Shown here piece by piece: positions 1-11,667 of a stretch of 64,000 bases of DNA. Within the stretch, counting starts at the first letter, position 1; the number at the start of each line of letters is the position of its first letter. The stretch is from Gymnorhina tibicen (taxonomy: Eukaryota; Chordata; Aves; Passeriformes; Artamidae). The translations under genes and the position numbers were made by a program. Below the pieces are notes generated by a model. It was not told the origin of the DNA. It made no database searches and worked only from the letters and a program-made list of their open reading frames with translations. The stretch spans positions 467,429-531,428 of the forward strand of contig VXAZ01001749.1 in NCBI GenBank assembly GCA_013399875.1, read 5' to 3'.

Positions 1-2960
1 ACTTGTGAGATTGGTGCTCAGAGTTAACGAGCCTAATGTTACCTGAAGCAGCTCTTTAGTAAAGTTTGACAGAAAATTTGTAAAAGAGCTGTGCTGAGAG
101 TTGTTTTTCTTGTTTGAAGGGTAAATAAGGAGCAACGAGCTGTAGCAGGGCTGGGCTGAATGTTGATTTCAGGCTGCTGCGTCATGAGGAAGGAGAGAAG
201 AGCTTTTCCTCCTGCCCAGCCCTGCTCCGGGTCCCCTCCCAGGACTCTCTGTGTTATTGACCGTGGCAGCCTTGGACCCTGGGCTGGATGGACACGTGTC
301 CCCCCTCAGTGCCCTGAGGAGATGCTCCCTGTGGCTTTCCCTGCAGGCAGGGGTGGGTTGCAGCATCACTGTCTGGGGTTTTCAGGCAGCCCTGTGGTGA
401 CATTTCAGCTGATGTTTCTGGAGCCCGGCACTTCTCCCTGTGAGACCCCTCTGCTGTGCCCACACCTGCTGTGACACTGCCAAGGATGCTCTGCCAAAGC
501 TGCTCCAGCACAGAGCTACCAGCTTCCCGTGGGAGACCGGCCCATCTGCATTTTAGAGGAAGCCTTGGGAGGTATTTGTGTCCTCCTGTGTACCTCGATA
601 ATGTGTTTTTGATAGTGTATCAGCTGAGCACACTGGCTTCCCATCAGCATCTCCGTTCTCTCTGCAGCTATTCCTCTCAGGGAAAGGTTGGCTGTGAGCA
701 GGAATCTGTCCCTGCAGGAGGTGACAGGGAGGTCCGTGATGCCCAAAGCCCTTCCCCACACCCCAGCCCTCAGCACAGTTACTCTGAAATGGATTTTAAA
801 GCTTGTATCAGAGCTGGCATGAGCACGCTCATTTCACTGAGCTGGTATAAGAGGCACAGACCTGAAAAAGGACAGTTTAAAGGTTTTGGAGGACAAACGT
901 TGCCTGTGGCTGGATCTGGAGGGGCAGCACCAGGCTCTTCCCTTTTGCTCCTTTCAGCATGAAGTTTATAAATACAGGGACCCTCTTCCCATTTCTGGCT
1001 CCCCATCCCAGTGCCCGATCTGATGATGGGGTCAGAAAATGGGGCCAGTTCTCACAATCGCCCTTGGCAAGTTGCGCAGACTTCAAAATTGGTATTGGTT
1101 TGCTTTGGGAACTTGTTGTCTTCCCCACAAGTGCCATGAGCAGAGCCAGGATCTGGTGAGGACTCAGACCTGAGGTGTGATTTGAGCACAGTGAGTGGAG
1201 CAAAACTCCACTGGGTTTGCAAAACCTTCCCTGTTTGGTCCCCAGTGCTACAGTGAACACTGGCCTCACTGGGGCCCATTGCACAGTCCCCCCCCCTCAC
1301 CAAAGTTGTGTTTTTTCTTTGCACATACTGATTTCATTGCAGAGGAAGAGAAATGGAAAAATAAACCAATAAATGCCAGTGCTTTAGGGAGGTCATATAT
1401 TTATTTGAGCTATTTATCTTCACCTTAATCCCAGATAAAATTTGTTGAGTGAAGTCCCTGAGTGGTGAAATTCCTGGAACCTGATTGCATTACAAGAGGG
1501 TGGCCCTGTCCTGGGATTTCTGTTGTATTATTTTTTAATTGTTTGCATTGATAATTTTTTTTCTTCGCAGGGTTGTGCCAGAATAAAAGGCACCTGTGCT
1601 CTGGCATCTGCCAGAGAGCTGCTGGCAAGAGAGGGAGAAAAGAAGGAATTGTGGTAGATGTTAAACAGAGTTATTTGTCTAATAAGCCTGAAACTTGCTT
1701 GCTTAAAAAAACATTCCGGGAACAAGAAAGTTCTTGGACAAATATTGCTAAAGAGGCTCATGGTGTTGTAAAGCAAAAGCTCCACCCAAGCCTGCTCTGC
1801 CCTGAAGTGCCGCTTGGCGGAGCTGAATTACTGCTGCTGAGAAGAACAGACAGATCCCTGCCTCCCAGGGAGGTTTTCCAGGATGCACCAGGTTCCTGTT
1901 CTCCCTCAGTGTTGCAGGAAAACTTTACTTCTCTTCCCCACAAACTTCTGCCTTTTTTTTCCTTTTTTTCCCCCTTTTTTTCTGCTTTTGAGCCCCACAT
2001 GTCCCCCTCTCTCCCAACAGGTCCCTGACTGTGAACAAAATCATTTTGGTGCAGAGTGGGGATGTGACTCCAAAAAGGGTGACTGCCAGATGCCCACACC
2101 CACCGAGTGACCCGTCCAAAAGCCAGGGTTTTCCTGCACGACTGAATGCAGGGGTGCAGAGGAGGGACTGGCGGCGTGGGTGCACATACATCCTGTGTTC
2201 AGGGTTCGTCACCACAGGAGAATGGAGGATTCTACCGTGCCATTTTCACTCTCAAAAGAAATCAGTCTGACTGAGCTTTGCTGAGTTGCTCAATAGGATG
2301 GTGCTGTTTGCCAGAGGCCTTATAAATTTCTTTGCTTATAAAAATGCTTGGCCAGCTGCTGCATCCACCAAATGGCCGGAGAGGGCATCTTATGGCAAAA
2401 CTGGTCCCAGCACAAGCCCACAGTTATCCGGGGTGTTGACCAGTGTTTGCTGCTTTCTACCACAAAGCACTTGGTACCTTGTGTCCTCCTACCCTTCCAT
2501 CTAGTCTGGTTTCTCAAAACTGCAGATGATGCCATCAGTTTTTTAAAGGAAGTAATTCTGTCCCTACTGGCGCTGTGTGGGCAGCCAGACCTGGTCCCTG
2601 GTCCCTGTGGGTCCCGACCTGGACCATCTCTTTCAGCAGTGCAAGAGAAAACAGACGATATCCTGAGCAGCAGCTTCACCTTGGACGAGCCCCACACTTT
2701 GCACAGTGAACACCCTGCAAATTCATCCATAGCCGTGATGGTCTGGCCCCCACATCACAGAGCTGATTCCAGCACATCACAGCTCCCCGCTGACACAGGG
2801 AGTTCACTAGTTCTGACCGTGGCACCAGCACAGCTGCACCCCACGGAAAGGATGCCAGCACATGGGCTTCCCCTTAACCTCCAGCCTACAAGAAGGAAGA
2901 ACAACTAAAACCTTCCCCATGCAACCCCCTAACCTGCCAGTAAGTCAAAAGAAAAGTGCT
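1..2960. other. Intergenic, no gene recognised
   Basis: GC-moderate sequence with several overlapping open frames on both strands. None has a recognisable domain, and opposite-strand frames are equally long, as expected in GC-rich non-coding DNA. A T-rich/C-rich low-complexity patch lies at 1950-1985. Confidence 0.6.
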
Positions 2961-2969
2961 GCAGGAACA

Positions 2970-3300
2970 CATTATTGCTCCAGAAGACGCGTTTCCCCGG
3001 TCGGGGATGGGACAAGCCCACGTACCGCTCAGTGTCCGGGCCGTGCCGTCCGTCTCCGCGGGCTCTGTGGGCGCTGGCGCATCCCGGGAAGCTGGGGCTC
3101 CATGTGCTCGGCAGCGTGGCGGGGCAGTTGCCCAGCCTGCCCAGCCTGCCCAGCCCTCTGTGACTCATGGCACCTCCCCGAGCCTTATCTCCGTGCCTGG
3201 TGTGGGGCTGGGCACAGCCCGCGGCGCAGTGGCCGCCGCGGTTGGGAGCGGCCCTCCCGCGGGAGGGAGAGAACACTCATTGCTGCGGCCACGGGCTCAT
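2970..3300. promoter_or_regulatory. CpG-rich island
   Basis: This stretch of about 330 bases has a high density of CG dinucleotides, including GCCGCCGCGG and CCCGCGGGAGG blocks, against a CpG-poor surrounding. It holds an AP-1-type TGACTCA at 3161-3167 and three head-to-tail copies of a CCCAGCCTG unit at about 3131-3157. In birds such islands often mark promoters, but I see no coding first exon next to it, so the transcript and its direction are unknown. Confidence 0.5.
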
Positions 3301-3839
3301 GCGTTTCCTTTGGAGATTTTCTTCACTTTGGCCCTTGCCTTTTTGGCACTTCAGAAGAGGAAAACCTCTCCCAGGGTGGGCACCAGCCTTTCTGCTCTTT
3401 CACCAAACCAGCACATTGGGCTGACAGGAGGTGCTGCAGTGGGAACAGGTGGGCATGAAGCCAGGAGTGGTGTTCCCCAAACTGGGGTAAAACCAGAATG
3501 ACCTGATCTGTCAGGATTTCCCCCCAGCTGTGCTGCATGTGTGTGGGCTGGCCCTGAATCCCGCTTCTCTGCCTCTTGTTTACAGGAAGCTGGAGGTTCC
3601 TTTTCCAAATAAGCATTTATTTATCCAGCAACAGTCCTGAACCCTAAAGGGAGTCCTGAGTTAACTAGAGATATAGATTTAGGCTGTTTTCTTTTTAATC
3701 ATTTATTGTTATTATTATCATGGTTCTGAAGGAAGAAATCACTCCTGAAATTAGCACTAGGGGCTCTCTATTTTTTCCAAAGTTCAACCTCATTTACCTG
3801 GCAGCCAAGAACAAAAGTGTTCCCATTCCTTCTTTCCTT

Positions 3840-3851
3840 CCCCCCCCCCCN
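3840..3851. repeat. C homopolymer with an unresolved base
   Basis: Eleven C residues are followed by N at 3851. This looks like a sequencing or assembly uncertainty at a homopolymer, so true length and frame across it are unknown. Confidence 0.9.
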
Positions 3852-5100
3852 ACCAAACGGTTTCTCTTGGAGCTTTTAAAGCAATTTCCATCCAAGAACC
3901 AGTGGAGGAGACGTGGGGCTGGCAGCGACACCACTGCCTTTGGGACTGCAGCTTGCACAAGGCTGGAGCAGAGCCCCTGTGGGACCAATGCTGCTTCCTG
4001 ATAATTAGTTTAATACCTGAGGGTGATCTCTGTATAAAGCTGTGCACTGAGATTTTCTTTGCTTCCCCCCAGCTCTGGTCCTCAGTGCTGGGCAAGAGGT
4101 GCAGGGGGTGCTGAACACCGGGGGAAATCACAGCCTCTAAACCAAACCCTTCCAGACAGGGAGCAGAAAAGCAAACACATGCCTGGCCTCTGCATTGGGA
4201 TAATTATTGCCCTCGGAAGGAAATTTTAGCTGTGGTGAGAGTCTGAGCTTAAACAGCACAGTCTAAATCAAAAACCTTCTCCCTCTCCGGGGAAATATCC
4301 TTCCTATTAGTTTGTTTAGCTGCTGGCAATAACCGGCTCGGCTCAATAACAAAGTGCCGCAAGCCCTGGAGTGCCTCAACTCTCATCCCTGCTGTGTCCC
4401 CCTGCTTCCTGCCCCTGCAGGAGCAGGCCCACAGCGTGGGGATTGTAACACCCTGGGGGAGGCCTTTTCCACGATGAGTTTTGCCTCCTGCTTCAAGGGA
4501 CCTGAGGCCAAGTCCTCTATGGAGATGGAGGCATTTCTGCTGCTTGCAGAGGAAATGAGCAAAAACCATCAGCAGGGCCAGGAGTCTCCAACAATGAAAT
4601 CTTGTGTGAAATGCTTCTGCTCTCTGGAATGGAACATTTCATCCAAGATGTTTCCCTGAAACCACAGGAAAGGATGGGGAACTGTGGCCTTTCCTTGTGG
4701 CACACACTTGTGTGGGGAGCCCTCATATCCCATCTCTGCATCCTGTGGTAGCCCAGGTTTTGCCCATCCACTGTGGCACACAGCAGAAGCGGGCTTTTAA
4801 ATCCCACCTAACATTAGGGAATGTGTCAAGTGCTGGGAATGGGGCATCAGCTTAATCTTGACTCAGCAAATACTTAACTGGTGCAGTGCAATGAAATTGC
4901 ATCAAGTCTCATTTACAGGCTCCCCCAGGGGGTTCTGCGCGATATAGAAAAAGAGGAATTAAGAAAAAAATAATAGATGTGGTATCAAAAAGCTGCCAGA
5001 CTGGGAATTGAATAATCAGTGGTACAAACTCACTGCACTGTGATCAGCATTGGGGTAGGATCAGCAGGAGCAAGCTGGCAAGTGATGAGGAGCTGCTCTC

Positions 5101-5136
5101 CTCCTCCTCCTCCTCCTCCTCCTCCCCCTCCCTCCA
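5101..5136. repeat. (CTC)n microsatellite
   Basis: Eight perfect CTC units (5101-5124) are followed by a degenerate C/T-rich end. It forms a polypyrimidine tract on the plus strand. Confidence 0.95.
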
Positions 5137-5739
5137 TGTGTCAACACTAGGTGTGTTGACCCTCAGCGAGTGGTGGGGAGCATTGGGATGCTGGTGCCAA
5201 GAAACTGGCTGCAGGACTGTCCCTCCCAGGATATGAAAGTTCAGCACTGGAAGGAGGTTTCCCCCAAAGATCCCTTGTTGGGCTCTGCAGTGCCCAGGAC
5301 ATGCTGCTTTTCAGGGGTGTGCTCTCTGGGATAAACTCATGACAAATTCTCTTAGGAAAGATTTGGCCACTGGTAAGCACTGTGGGTGTATGGCTTCAGA
5401 TTGCTCCTGCCCAAGTACTGCAGATGCTAAGTGTAGCACCTCTGAAAGAAAACAATGTGTAACTTCTGTGTTTGTCTTGTGTTAAACATCACCTGCACTT
5501 CCCGCATGCCACATGTGAGGGGGGAACGAGGGCGAGGGCTGTCCCTGCAGCCCACACCTCCTACCTGTGCTGCTACGGGGGATTATTCACCCTCCACTAA
5601 ACCATCCTGCTCCTGTACTCACCTCTCCTCTCCCACTTTTGCAGAGGTCAGTAACCAGCACGGTTCCATTGGCCAAAGAGTGAATCATGCCAGCAAACTG
5701 ATGACACATCCCAAAGGTTTCACGGGTGACTGAGCATCC

Positions 5740-6010
5740 GGGTGAGACGCCGGCACTGTTACCTTGTGCCGGATGGGAAGAATTGCGTGAGGATAAAGTT
5801 TTATAGGAGGGATGATATAACAATATCGGACAGAAAGGTGAGGAAGTAGTTCCACGAGAGGAGGCAGGTGCTCTTTCGCAGGGAGGGGGTCGGATTGCGG
5901 CGGGTCCCCCGGCAGCTCTGTGTGCCGGCTATTGGGGGTGCTGTTGTGTAGCGCATCCTGCGCCCGCCGAGCCCCGCGCACGGCCCACCGCCGGCCCTGC
6001 TGCTGGGAGA
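5740..6010. promoter_or_regulatory. Second CpG-rich island
   Basis: CG dinucleotides are dense from about 5740 to 5780 and again from 5875 to 6000 (for example GCGGCGGG, GCGCCCGCCGAG, CCGCGCACGG), in contrast to the flanks. It is immediately followed by an AT-rich block with several TAATTA/ATTAGC-type homeodomain-like words (6040-6280). It could be a promoter or enhancer of an unrecognised transcript. No convincing first exon is seen on either strand. Confidence 0.45.
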
Positions 6011-7125
6011 GAAAAATAAACAAAGGAAACCATAGCCGCTTTTACTATTAAACGAGAAATTAGCTCGTGCAGTGCTAAGCCCCTGGTCTGTGGGCCCAGC
6101 ACAGCCAATCTGCTTTTATTGTTTTGCAGGACTCCTCTGCAACCGAATGATGACAAATACCAGGAATTAGCGCTGTGTAATTACTCCACATTAGCTGAAT
6201 TCACAGTATAGACACAGATCATAAACAGCCATTGATTATTCCTAATTTCACATTTTTACCATTCTGAATTGTAGCAATTATGCCTGTCCAAGGGAATTAC
6301 CTTCTCTTTCAACCCTGCAGGTTCACAATCACTACCCTTCCTTTCAGAGACATTTTACTGCTGAAAAAAAGGACATTCAACACAAATCCTTTCTTACTTC
6401 TACAATCAAATGCCCTTCCCTTACCCCCCTCTCCTCAGTCCCTAAATCCCTATGACTTTGCAGCCCAAAGGTTGCTCCTTTTGCTGCCAGTTGCCTCAAG
6501 ATGCAGGTGGGTTCTTGGTGTGTTCTGTAACAGCTGGGCCACAGCTGATTTCACCCTGGGTTGTTGTAGGAGCATCAGCAGCCCCGGCTCTTGGTGCAGG
6601 TGTTGCAAAGATGCCTTAAGTGAAGATGCTTGTGTTTAAGGATCATCTGTTTTTTGAAATAGGTCAGGACACGATTTCCAAAAGCTAATTTGCACCTCCG
6701 GTGAAATCATGTTGGGGGCCTCTGTCTCCAGGGTAATGCCTGCACCCTTCGCAGACAAAATCTGTGAGAGAGGCTGGTAGACCTCAGCTTCCTTGCTACA
6801 GACTGCAAGCAGTATTAAAAAAATGAATGTAGATATAAATTATTAATATTTGCATGCAAAATTTCTAACCCTATTAGTATCGTATCGCTAAATTTGTTTC
6901 TTGCGCACAGGCAGTGATTTCATTACAAAGGGTAGCAGAGCGTAAAGCCAGCTCTGCTGTGCTGGTTTTGTCAATTAATGATGAGAGGGAAAGAATCTGT
7001 TGTTTATTGATGGCAAAGCCTTTGGGGCTTTTCCTTTTGCTTTGCCCCTAGTATATACCGAGGGATGGTGGGTGACAGCCACCAGGCATGGGCTGCTCTC
7101 ACAGATGTGCTGGGGTGTTAAGCTG
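6011..7125. other. Intergenic, no gene recognised
   Basis: AT-rich block followed by mixed sequence. It may contain conserved non-coding elements, judged only from the homeodomain-like words at 6040-6280. There is no recognised gene or repeat. Confidence 0.5.
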
Positions 7126-7129
7126 GAAC

Positions 7130-7518
7130 TGGGGGGCTCAGGCCAGAGGAAAGGAGACTCAGGGAGATCCTTACTGCTCTCTACAACTCCCTGAAAGGAG
7201 GTTGTAGCCAGGTGGGGGTTGGTCTCTTCTCCCAACTAATGAGCGACAGGACAAGAGGAAGTGAACTCAAACTCCACCAGGGGAGTTCTAGATTGGATAT
7301 TAGGAACAATTTCTTCACGAAAAGGGTTGTCAAGCATTGGAACAGACTGTCCAGGGAGGTGGATGAGTCACCATTCCTGGGATTTAAAAGACGTGTAGGT
7401 GTGGCTCTTGGGTCTTGGCTTAGTGGTGAACTGGGCAGTGCTGGAAGAACAGTTGGACTCGATGGTCTTAGAGGTTTTTTCCAACCTAAACAACCCTATG
7501 ATTATAAAGTTCTATATA
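7130..7518 (+). mobile_element. CR1 LINE fragment (3' end)
   Basis: The plus strand carries the characteristic avian CR1 3' region: a GAGGTTGTAGCCAGGTGGGG block, then TCTCTTCTCCCAACTAATGAGCGACAGGAC-like sequence, TGGACTCGATGGTCTTAGAGG, and a terminal CCTATGATT. It is 5'-truncated, as most CR1 copies are. Only the end of ORF2 and the 3' UTR are expected in this part, and no intact reading frame remains. Confidence 0.93.
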
Positions 7519-10500
7519 GGGATGAGGGTCGAAAAGCCTCTGGTCCAAAGCACTTCCCCCTGCTGGCATAGGACAGGGAGTTATTTATTCCAGGCAGTGG
7601 CTGTGGCCATCAAGCAGCAGCAGCAGTTTTTTATTGCATCCATTCTAGGACACTGAAGAAAGATTATGCATGCTTGCACCATGCCAGCTTTTTATTAGAT
7701 TGCAGGCAGGGGTTAAACTGATCCTTGTCAGCACAAATATAATGCCCAGGGTGATGGGAGCAGCATAAATTGAGGACAAGAGGTGGCCGCTTTTACCGCT
7801 GCTCTCAAGAATGCTCTGCTGTTTTACTGCATCGTTTGCTCTTTAATTGGGACATTTCCCTCTGGCCAGGGGATGTCTTTCCTTTTTTGCCAATGAGGTG
7901 CAATAAATAAATGGGCTGAGACACAGACTCCGAAGGGAGGTGAAGTACAGAGGGCAGATGAGTGACTGTACCAGAGCCCTTTGAATGTCCCCAGTTTGCC
8001 ACAGTGGCACCTATTCTGGTACATGTTTCCCAAGCTGGGGACACGGGCAGGGGCTGTCTTGTGATGGCAGGGGGTCTGCAGTTGTGCAAATCACACAGGT
8101 GCTTCATCTATTTGTCACCTCCACTTTTTTCAGAGTACTCACGTCATGAGGTGATGGACCTTAGTGCTGGGTCAGTGGGGTGTTTGTTTGTGGCCGGTTC
8201 TGTATGTCTGTGTCATTGAAAAGCAAATATTGGAAGGAGCACATGACAGTCCTGCACACAGGGCTGGCCAGACCTGCTAATCGGTTACAGCAGAGCAGGA
8301 TATGGGGGTCTGGCACATGGCCACCCCAGCTTGGGGCTGCAGGGCATCTGGGGGGTCAGTAAGGTCCTCATTCAGCTGTCCTGTTATTATTTACCTGCAC
8401 TAGTAGATTAATTAGATGTCTCCCACCCCCGCTCCCCACTCTCCCTGTGCTGGCAGCAGAGGAAATCCTGCTTTTGTGCTGCTAATGGATCTCACAGATC
8501 CAGTAAAACACTACAGTGCAGACAAAATGTCTCTTTAAAAGTGCAATAGAAATTCAAACTCTCCACTGAGAACAAAGCCAGCAGGGCTTTTTGCATCTCC
8601 TGTTTTTATTGTATTCTGTAACATTTGTAAAGTAGATCACTTTTATCGAGGGAGTCTATCTCCTCTCCCAAGCTGTAATTCCTAGACTTCTTAAAGAAGA
8701 TTTCTGCTCACAAAGGAAATAAAAGATAGAAATATGATGCTCTCTGACATTTGAACACACTACTGAGAATCTGAATTAAAAGGAACAAACTCAGAAAGTA
8801 TCATTTATACAGCAATCAACTTTAAAAAGTCACCATCTGCTAAGAGTTACCACCCGGTGTAGCTGTGTCTTTATTGCCAGACAGAGAATAGGAAATAACT
8901 CAGGGAACTCTCCTGCACCTGCTGGGTTTTTCCTGGCGCCGTGCACACTCCGAGCCGCTGTGGCTGGGGAGCCGCAGGGTGCCTATTGCAGCTCTCCTTC
9001 TACTCCATCTTGCTACAGAATATAAATCTGAATACAGGTGCCATTAGCAGGGATGATTTCGGGTTGTTCAAGTCATAGCTTAGTATCAGCTTTTCAAAAA
9101 GTCTAAAGGGCAAAAGAAATGACCACAGCTGGAACAAGGGACCTGGATGCGATTTATATTTAGAAATCTGATTTTTTTCCTTGCTTGCTACTCACCTCCT
9201 TGCTGTCCCCCACCCCAATTACATTTCCTGGTTTCTCATAGCCCTTTCTAGTTTTGTCTCCCTCTTTTATCATAATTGATGATAACACTACCAAATTCTT
9301 TGCCGTGTGCAACCTGTCTAGTGCTCGCCTTGCAGTATTTTGCCTCATTTTGGTCTTCCACAGCTCATCAGCTCCTAGAAAGGTTGGGAACTTTCTGATA
9401 TAAAAATTTCCCAGCAAATTTTATGTCTTCAACCAAGATCACTCTGTTCAGGTGATTCTTAGCACAGTTTAATCCTCTGTGCTACCACTGCTCAGTGTCT
9501 TGGTAATCGTGATGGTTTCTCTCTGACCTCTCCATGCACAAGACTCAACTATGCACAATTGCATGCACAACTTCAAGTCTTTGGTGTTTTGGGAGGAACT
9601 GGGAACTGAGCTACATTCATGAGGTGTATCAGCTTAAAAAGCATGGAAAGACTTGTGCAAGTTATTTCTGCATTGTCGGCCTTGAGTTTTATACAACAGC
9701 ACCAAGTGCTTGGAAGCTGCCATGGCTTTTCCCCACAATGTTTCCCGTCACTGTGCAACATTTATCACAGACTGCTTGGTTCAGATGCAAGGAAACAAGG
9801 CACAAGAAATGAATTAAGAAAAAAAAGTGTCCTTGCAAGTTTCCCTTGTGTCTGTGCCATCACTGAACCCCATCACTGCCAGGGCTGCTGAGGGGCATTA
9901 TCATTATTTAAGCTGATGCAACAACACATATCATGGCAGGCAATTGCATTCCTCTCCCCTTTTAGGACTTTTGAGCCTCTTACCCCATCCCTCAGGAGGC
10001 CACTGTGTCCTGTCTCCTTTCCAAGGTCTTGTCCTGTTGCAGAGGCTGAGTAAGGGATTGTAGAAAGTCATGTTACTTTGTGCCTGGTGGGGAAAAATGC
10101 TTTCGTCCTCACCCTCAGTTATCCATTCCTGTGTGTGTTTGTAGATTTGTGCTGGCTTTGGGAATGAGAGTGCCTACAGTCCTTGCTGACGTGCTTTGAG
10201 GGTTTTAATTGCACTTAATCACAAAGGTCTAATTAAAGTTTGGAGGCTTTATTTGAGGGCAGTTAATAGATAAATTAGTTAAATTAATTGTGGTTTGTTG
10301 TATACAGAGATACCCTTGGTTTGGCAGAAGGGCAGCCAACACATGCTCTGATGACAAATATTTCCAGCCTGGCCTGTGGGTCTGGAGTGCCTAAGCCCCC
10401 AGGGCTTGATGGCTGGTTTTACAGGATGTGGGGCTGTAAGTATCCTCTGCTGGCTTTCTATCATCATCTTCATCATCACTCATACAACCTCATTTATTGC

Positions 10501-11303
10501 AAAATGAAATAACTCTTTAAAAGCTGGATAGGAATCTGCTGTGAAGCATGTAAACAACCTGCACAGGGGCAATTGCCAAGTGCCAAAACAGTCTGTTCTA
10601 GGTTAAGTTTTACATTTTAAGCTTCATTTATTTGGAGAATAAACCTCAGGAAGATTCAGGAAGCAGGGTGACACTGCCTTGAAGGACACCAAATAACATC
10701 TCTATTTTTCCCTATAAATCAGCTGCCTTGGGAACCCACACTACCATTTTGTTGGTGACCTGCTTTGGATTTATCACTAGGAAAAATCAACATGCACTGA
10801 ATTGTCTATAATCCTTCCTCAGATGGAGGGGGTTGAATGAGCTGGGATTTTGTTGCTTTGTTGAGATGAAATGTAATTACCTTATTGGCTTTGCATGGTG
10901 TGTTAAATTCTGCCAGTATTAAAGCGTGATACAAGCTATAGAACTGTGCCGGTTGCTGAAGATTTATGGAATAAAAGGTATAATTTCACACTTCACTGCA
11001 TTTTATTTTGAAGTTGGATGTTGACGTGCTTTTCAGTTGTTTAGATGTGTTTATTTAGCCTTTACTCTTGGCTGAGACAAGTAGGCTGAGGGATTTGATG
11101 AGTGAGAGGCTGGAGTTGCCTTCCTCACTTTCCAGAGGAGATGCCTGAGAGAACGTGCAGCCCCATGCTGGAGCCCTGACCCACCATCCCTTACGGTGAC
11201 AATGCACCAAGAGCTCAAGCATTATGGTTTTAGAAGGTGAAAAGTCTTTCTTCTGTCTGCTGTATTTCTATAGTTTATGTTTTCCTTTGCTGTACTCAAT
11301 AGT

Positions 11304-11339
11304 CATGGTGCAGTTCACAGCCATGATGCAGTTCACAGC
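11304..11339 (+). repeat. 18-base tandem duplication
   Basis: Two adjacent 18-base copies, CATGGTGCAGTTCACAGC and CATGATGCAGTTCACAGC, differ at a single base. No function is known. Confidence 0.9.
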
Positions 11340-11630
11340 CAGTTTGGCCCCAGAGCAAATGGCTGATGCTACCAAAGGAAATGATAAAATTTGCAAAAGT
11401 GCAAATTCCTCCAGAGATTTTCAAGCCAGACTGGCCAAACATGAGGGGTATTTGTGTAACACATCACAGAGATTCCCTCATAATTGAGGCAGTGCGTGAT
11501 GCTGTTCTCACATCAATAAATGGCACTTCTAGAGCATCCAAAAACTCACCACTGGTGAGAGTCCTTACAGCTGGACTCCTGTGTTTGACTCAAGAGAACT
11601 GATAAAAGAACTAACGACTCCTTTTAATGA

Positions 11631-11667
11631 ACACACACACACACACATACACACACACACACACACA
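11631..11667. repeat. (AC)n microsatellite
   Basis: Thirty-seven bases of AC repeat with one T interruption at 11648. Confidence 0.97.

Larger units (their letters stand above)
3301..5735. other. Intergenic, no gene recognised
   Basis: It includes an ambiguous base (N) at 3851 next to a C homopolymer and a TCC repeat at 5.10 kb. An AT/GC mixed block at about 4190-4360, with ATAATTATT and TTTGTTTAG motifs, looks like possible conserved non-coding DNA, but this cannot be judged from one sequence. Confidence 0.5.

Noticed and set aside
2348..3501. Long overlapping plus-strand open frames (186, 198 and 181 codons) across the CpG island
   Set aside because: They occur in three overlapping frames in GC-rich DNA, have no domain or conserved motif, and equally long frames exist on the other strand.
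5685..6023. 112-codon minus-strand frame covering the second CpG island
   Set aside because: The frame follows from GC-rich sequence and has no domain. No supporting splice or start context was found.
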